This document shows positions 30,285-32,983 of a stretch of DNA of 32,983 bases, one piece after another. The position numbers and the translations under genes were made by a program. Source of the stretch: a virus; IMG/VR virus record IMGVR_UViG_3300002134_000302, positions 1 through 32,983 of that record; one strand, written 5' to 3'. Under the pieces are notes generated by a model that was not told where the DNA came from, ran no database searches, and saw only the letters and a program-made list of their open reading frames with translations. The stretch's first letter is position 1. The number at the start of each line of letters is the position of its first letter.

Positions 30285-31136
30285 ATGGCATTTGCGCAAA
30301 ATAAAATTGCAATGTGTTGGCCCAACTTAATAGACGCCTGCACATTAACAAGCAGCGACACGTACACACGGCCACTAACTAAACTGCAGTCGCGGGTATT
30401 AAAAGACCGCGCCATCGCTACAGATTTAACACACCAATTTACCGCCACGCTGACAGAAAGTAAGCCAGTGGGCGTGGTGGGCTTATTTGGGCATAACTTA
30501 TCTGCAGACGCAACGTGGCGCATCAGGATTTACGACGACGCTGACGGGCTGCTAGAAGATTCGACCACAATTAACGTGTGGCAGGCCGTGTACTCAAGTT
30601 TAGAACTGCCGTGGGAGAGCCCTTCGTTTTGGTCTGGTGTGCCGGCAGACGAAGACCGCTCACGCTTTACCCCGCAAGCGATTTGGCTAGCAGATAAAAA
30701 CTGGTACGCCAAAAAAATCGTGATCGACATCATTGACGAAAACAACGAAGACAGCTTTGTGGCCATAGGGCGCGGCTTTTTAAGCGAGGTATTCCAGCCG
30801 GAATACAACATAAGCTACGGCGTGCAATGGACATTTAGCGACCCAACCGCCATAGACGAGGCGTTAGACAGCACCGAATATTTTGAAGACAAACCCCAAA
30901 AGCGCGAAGTGACAATGGCTTTTGATTTTTTGTCAGAAACAGAGGCGTTTTCGCGCATGTTTAGAATGCGCCGTGATTTGGGCGTTAGTGGCGAGATGCT
31001 GTTTTTTCATCAGATTAATATCGACTCTACTTACCCACAACGCACCATGTTAGCTAGACCATCACAAATAGACCCTGTGGTGCACCCAGACGCAGCGCGG
31101 CACGCTCACGCGCTAGCACTAAAGGAGATTTTATAA
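30285..31136 (+). CDS. tail tip protein, unknown family
   Basis: A 283-residue protein, MAFAQNKIAMCWPNLIDACT, in the tail-tip cluster. It is strand-rich with many aromatic residues (VYSSLELPWESPSFWSGVPA) and a helical C-terminal part (SETEAFSRMFRMRRDLGVSG). In related siphovirus genomes a protein of this size follows the distal tail protein. There is no membrane segment. The exact role is not known. Confidence 0.7.
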   Translation: MAFAQNKIAMCWPNLIDACTLTSSDTYTRPLTKLQSRVLKDRAIATDLTHQFTATLTESKPVGVVGLFGHNLSADATWRIRIYDDADGLLEDSTTINVWQAVYSSLELPWESPSFWSGVPADEDRSRFTPQAIWLADKNWYAKKIVIDIIDENNEDSFVAIGRGFLSEVFQPEYNISYGVQWTFSDPTAIDEALDSTEYFEDKPQKREVTMAFDFLSETEAFSRMFRMRRDLGVSGEMLFFHQINIDSTYPQRTMLARPSQIDPVVHPDAARHAHALALKEIL

Positions 31137-31637
31137 ATGGCCTCAGTCACATTTAACGAAGACATAGGCGGCGACGGCAGCACCGTTACCGACGACGGCA
31201 ATGCTTCCACCGGCTTAGCGCAAGACGGCCACCGCACGCGGTTTGTACCGGCGCTGGCGCAAATCGTCGCTGTTGCCAGCTGGGTAAAAACCACCGCGCT
31301 CACCGTGCTGGGCTATAAAAACTCAGCAGAAAACAGCGAGGCCGCCGCACTAGACTACAAAAACCAAGCGGCCGCATCGGTTGTTGCCGCTACAGCGCAA
31401 GTTACAGCCGCAACATTGCAGGCTGATCGCTCAGAACAGGCAGCCACCAACTCAGAATACTGGGCTGGCTTGGCAGCAAGCACCACACCAAACGCAGCGA
31501 TAAGAATAAACCCACGCACAATTTTAGAAAGCGTTGGCATAGCAACAGGCCACAACGGGCTGTCTGCTGGGCCAATCGCCATAGGCGACAACGTCACAAT
31601 CACAATCGGGCAAAGTGCCACTTGGAGCATAGTATGA
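31137..31637 (+). CDS. fibre-neck or tail-tip protein with Ala-rich helix
   Basis: A 166-residue protein with a good GGAG ribosome site before ATG 31137. The N-terminus is Gly/Asp-rich. Residues about 60-110 are a long alanine-rich helix (NSEAAALDYKNQAAASVVAA) of the sort that forms trimeric coiled coils in fibre shafts. The end is a short strand region (IAIGDNVTITIGQSATW). Its stop overlaps the start of the final gene (ATGA at 31634-31637), so it may support or attach that receptor-binding protein. Confidence 0.65.
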   Translation: MASVTFNEDIGGDGSTVTDDGNASTGLAQDGHRTRFVPALAQIVAVASWVKTTALTVLGYKNSAENSEAAALDYKNQAAASVVAATAQVTAATLQADRSEQAATNSEYWAGLAASTTPNAAIRINPRTILESVGIATGHNGLSAGPIAIGDNVTITIGQSATWSIV

Positions 31638-32983
31638 GTCAATTAATCGTAAGCGAGATCGTAGGTAAAGAGGGTGCGCCGGTTTATTTCCCCGGCGGTA
31701 TTCGTGTGGGTAGCACTGGCACCGGCGGCATTAACGACATAGGTATACCAGGGCAGGCGGGCTTCGGCCTTGGTATTGCACCTGAGCTGCCCAGTGGCAT
31801 GACAGAAATGACCGGCTACGCCGACGTGCTTAGCGATAACTACGGCAACTACCAGTATTCAGACGGCTCAATCATGGTGTGGGTGCCTGCGTTTTATTAC
31901 AAATACGGCACCGGCGCCAATGGGCTAGCAATCAACGCCTGCGACATAAAAAATATAGATGCCTATACAACAGTAACTGCAGCCAATGCGGCTGGCTACG
32001 CCCTGCACCGCGCCTTTTATGACGGCGGGCAAATAAAGCAAGGTTTTTTTGTAGACAAATATCTTTGCTCTAACAACTCGGGTGTGGCGAGCAGTTTGCG
32101 CAACGGCGTACCAATCTCGTCAAGCGCTAGTAATAGCCCAGTGGCTGATTTAGATGGCGTTTCTAGCAATATAAATGCCTCGTTTATCACGGCGGCAAGT
32201 TTGCGCGGCACGGGCTTTTTCTGTCAGTCCATATTTATTTTTAAAGCAATGGCATTACTCAGCTACGCCCACGGGATAGCGTCAAGTAGCCCCACTTACT
32301 GCGCATGGTACGACGCCGCAGGCATTACCAACTTCCCCAAGGGCTGCAACAACAATGCGCTGGGTGATACCAACGACAACACGCTGAGCTTTACGACTAG
32401 CGGTTACGACAACGCATGTTTAACGGGTAGTGCTAATTTTTTAGCTAAAACGGCGCATAACGGCCAAAACTGCGGTGTAGTGGATCTAAACGGCTGCATG
32501 TGGGAGGTATGCCCAGGCTTAACGATGGACGACAACGACCCGTCTGTCGGCAAGTTTTATGTGCTCAGTACAGATACTGCTATGGCAAACGTTACCAGCG
32601 GCACTAGCTTGGCTACTGATCTGTGGGGCGCAACGGGCTTGGCTGCGCTCTACGACGACCTTGGCGTAATGAACTCATTTACAAGCACGGCGCTAGACTT
32701 TTCTGATCGCGGAATTGATGTTGGCAGCGTGTCTAAAACATTCTCCGAGGCAACAAGCGGCACGCTATGGCAAATGACCGGTGCCGGCATCCCTGTCGAT
32801 GCCGGCGGCACTAATGCTTTCGGCAATGATCGCATAAACGACTACTCAACGGCGTCGATGCTCCCCCTTGCTGGCGGCACCTGGAACAACAGCGCGCCCG
32901 CCGGTGTTTGGGCGCTGCTTTTGAGCCATTCGCGCGCGTCCTCGCCTCATCACTGCGGGTTTCGTGCGGCCTTGTATCTTTGA
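31634..32983 (+). CDS. receptor-binding protein with C-type-lectin fold, DGR target type
   Basis: A 449-residue protein at the very end of the tail cluster. Residues about 75-449 fit the formylglycine-enzyme/C-type-lectin fold: GQIKQGFFVDKYLCSNNSG (as in xFxIDKYEVTN), VVDLNGCMWEVCPGL (as in DLxGNVWEW), and a C-terminal stretch reading GGTWNN, AGVWALLLSHSRAS and CGFRAALYL. This C-terminal pattern is that of diversity-generating-retroelement target proteins such as phage tail adhesins. No catalytic site for formylglycine formation is proposed. ATG 31634 overlaps the preceding TGA. Confidence 0.85.
   Translation: MSQLIVSEIVGKEGAPVYFPGGIRVGSTGTGGINDIGIPGQAGFGLGIAPELPSGMTEMTGYADVLSDNYGNYQYSDGSIMVWVPAFYYKYGTGANGLAINACDIKNIDAYTTVTAANAAGYALHRAFYDGGQIKQGFFVDKYLCSNNSGVASSLRNGVPISSSASNSPVADLDGVSSNINASFITAASLRGTGFFCQSIFIFKAMALLSYAHGIASSSPTYCAWYDAAGITNFPKGCNNNALGDTNDNTLSFTTSGYDNACLTGSANFLAKTAHNGQNCGVVDLNGCMWEVCPGLTMDDNDPSVGKFYVLSTDTAMANVTSGTSLATDLWGATGLAALYDDLGVMNSFTSTALDFSDRGIDVGSVSKTFSEATSGTLWQMTGAGIPVDAGGTNAFGNDRINDYSTASMLPLAGGTWNNSAPAGVWALLLSHSRASSPHHCGFRAALYL
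32880..32980 (+). other. predicted DGR variable region
   Basis: The last 100 or so bases of the gene have DGR variable-repeat signs. The stretch 32891-32953 has only 5 A in 63 bases. The codons at the variable-looking positions (agc, ccc, ctt, agc, cat, tcc, cct, cat, cac) all end in C or T, as expected if an AAC/AAT template were copied with errors at A. It is followed by a constant G/T-rich end (32954-32974, CGFRAAL), where the initiation-of-homing site would be. The template and reverse transcriptase are not in the window. Confidence 0.78.

Noticed and set aside
31634-32983. The last gene as a formylglycine-generating enzyme
   Set aside because: The fold motifs match, but the position at the end of the tail genes and the variable-region-like C-terminus point to a binding protein rather than an enzyme.

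Overview
This window is most of a temperate, long-tailed (siphovirus-type) phage genome, most likely an integrated prophage of a gammaproteobacterium. The host assignment is a guess from overall style and a G+C content that looks near 50%. No host gene, integrase or attachment site is visible, so the left end of the prophage lies before base 1 and the right end after 32983.

Layout. (1) 1-3555, minus strand: a leftward early operon of small, mostly ATGA-coupled genes: an HTH regulator, a coiled-coil protein, a winged-helix protein, a lytic transglycosylase, a 56-residue two-segment membrane protein and an excisionase-like protein. (2) 3556-6616: the immunity region. It holds a Doc/Fic toxin cassette on the plus strand and, on the minus strand, a tightly overlapping operon of repressor, HipA-like kinase and an unknown protein. 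(3) 6616-10293, plus strand: a rightward early operon with Cro/YdaS, small regulators including a duplicated pair, a DUF2513 protein, a DnaT-like replication protein and a Q-like late regulator. (4) 10294-10556: an AT-rich gap and two tandem terminators, as expected where a Q-type antiterminator acts. (5) 10557-23472: HP1-type holin, lambda-type terminase (Nu1/GpA), gpW, portal, a collagen-like protein, a protease/capsid fusion, a DUF2190 decoration protein, connectors, tail tube and the tail chaperones G and G-T. (6) 23476-32983: tape measure, distal tail proteins and a final C-type-lectin-fold receptor-binding protein.

The most notable results are these. The last gene ends in a sequence with the marks of a diversity-generating retroelement (DGR) variable region; template and reverse transcriptase would lie just past the window. 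A 39-bp promoter/operator module is shared between the leftward promoter (3598-3636) and the rightward promoter (6571-6609), with palindromic AAGC-N3-GCTT operators at matching spacing, like lambda oL/oR but of different sequence. The rightward promoter predicts a leaderless cro mRNA. A classic A AAA AAC slippery site joins tail chaperones G and T. A 12 x 45-bp collagen repeat gene sits between portal and capsid protease. The repressor operon carries a HipA-like kinase in the position that rexAB has in lambda.

How the genes work together: the repressor probably holds both early promoters shut through the shared operators, while its operon and the Doc cassette are available in the lysogen. On induction, Cro and the early genes lead to replication (DnaT-like protein) and then to the Q-like regulator, which is inferred to read through the tandem terminators and the three further terminators within the late operon to express lysis, head and tail genes.
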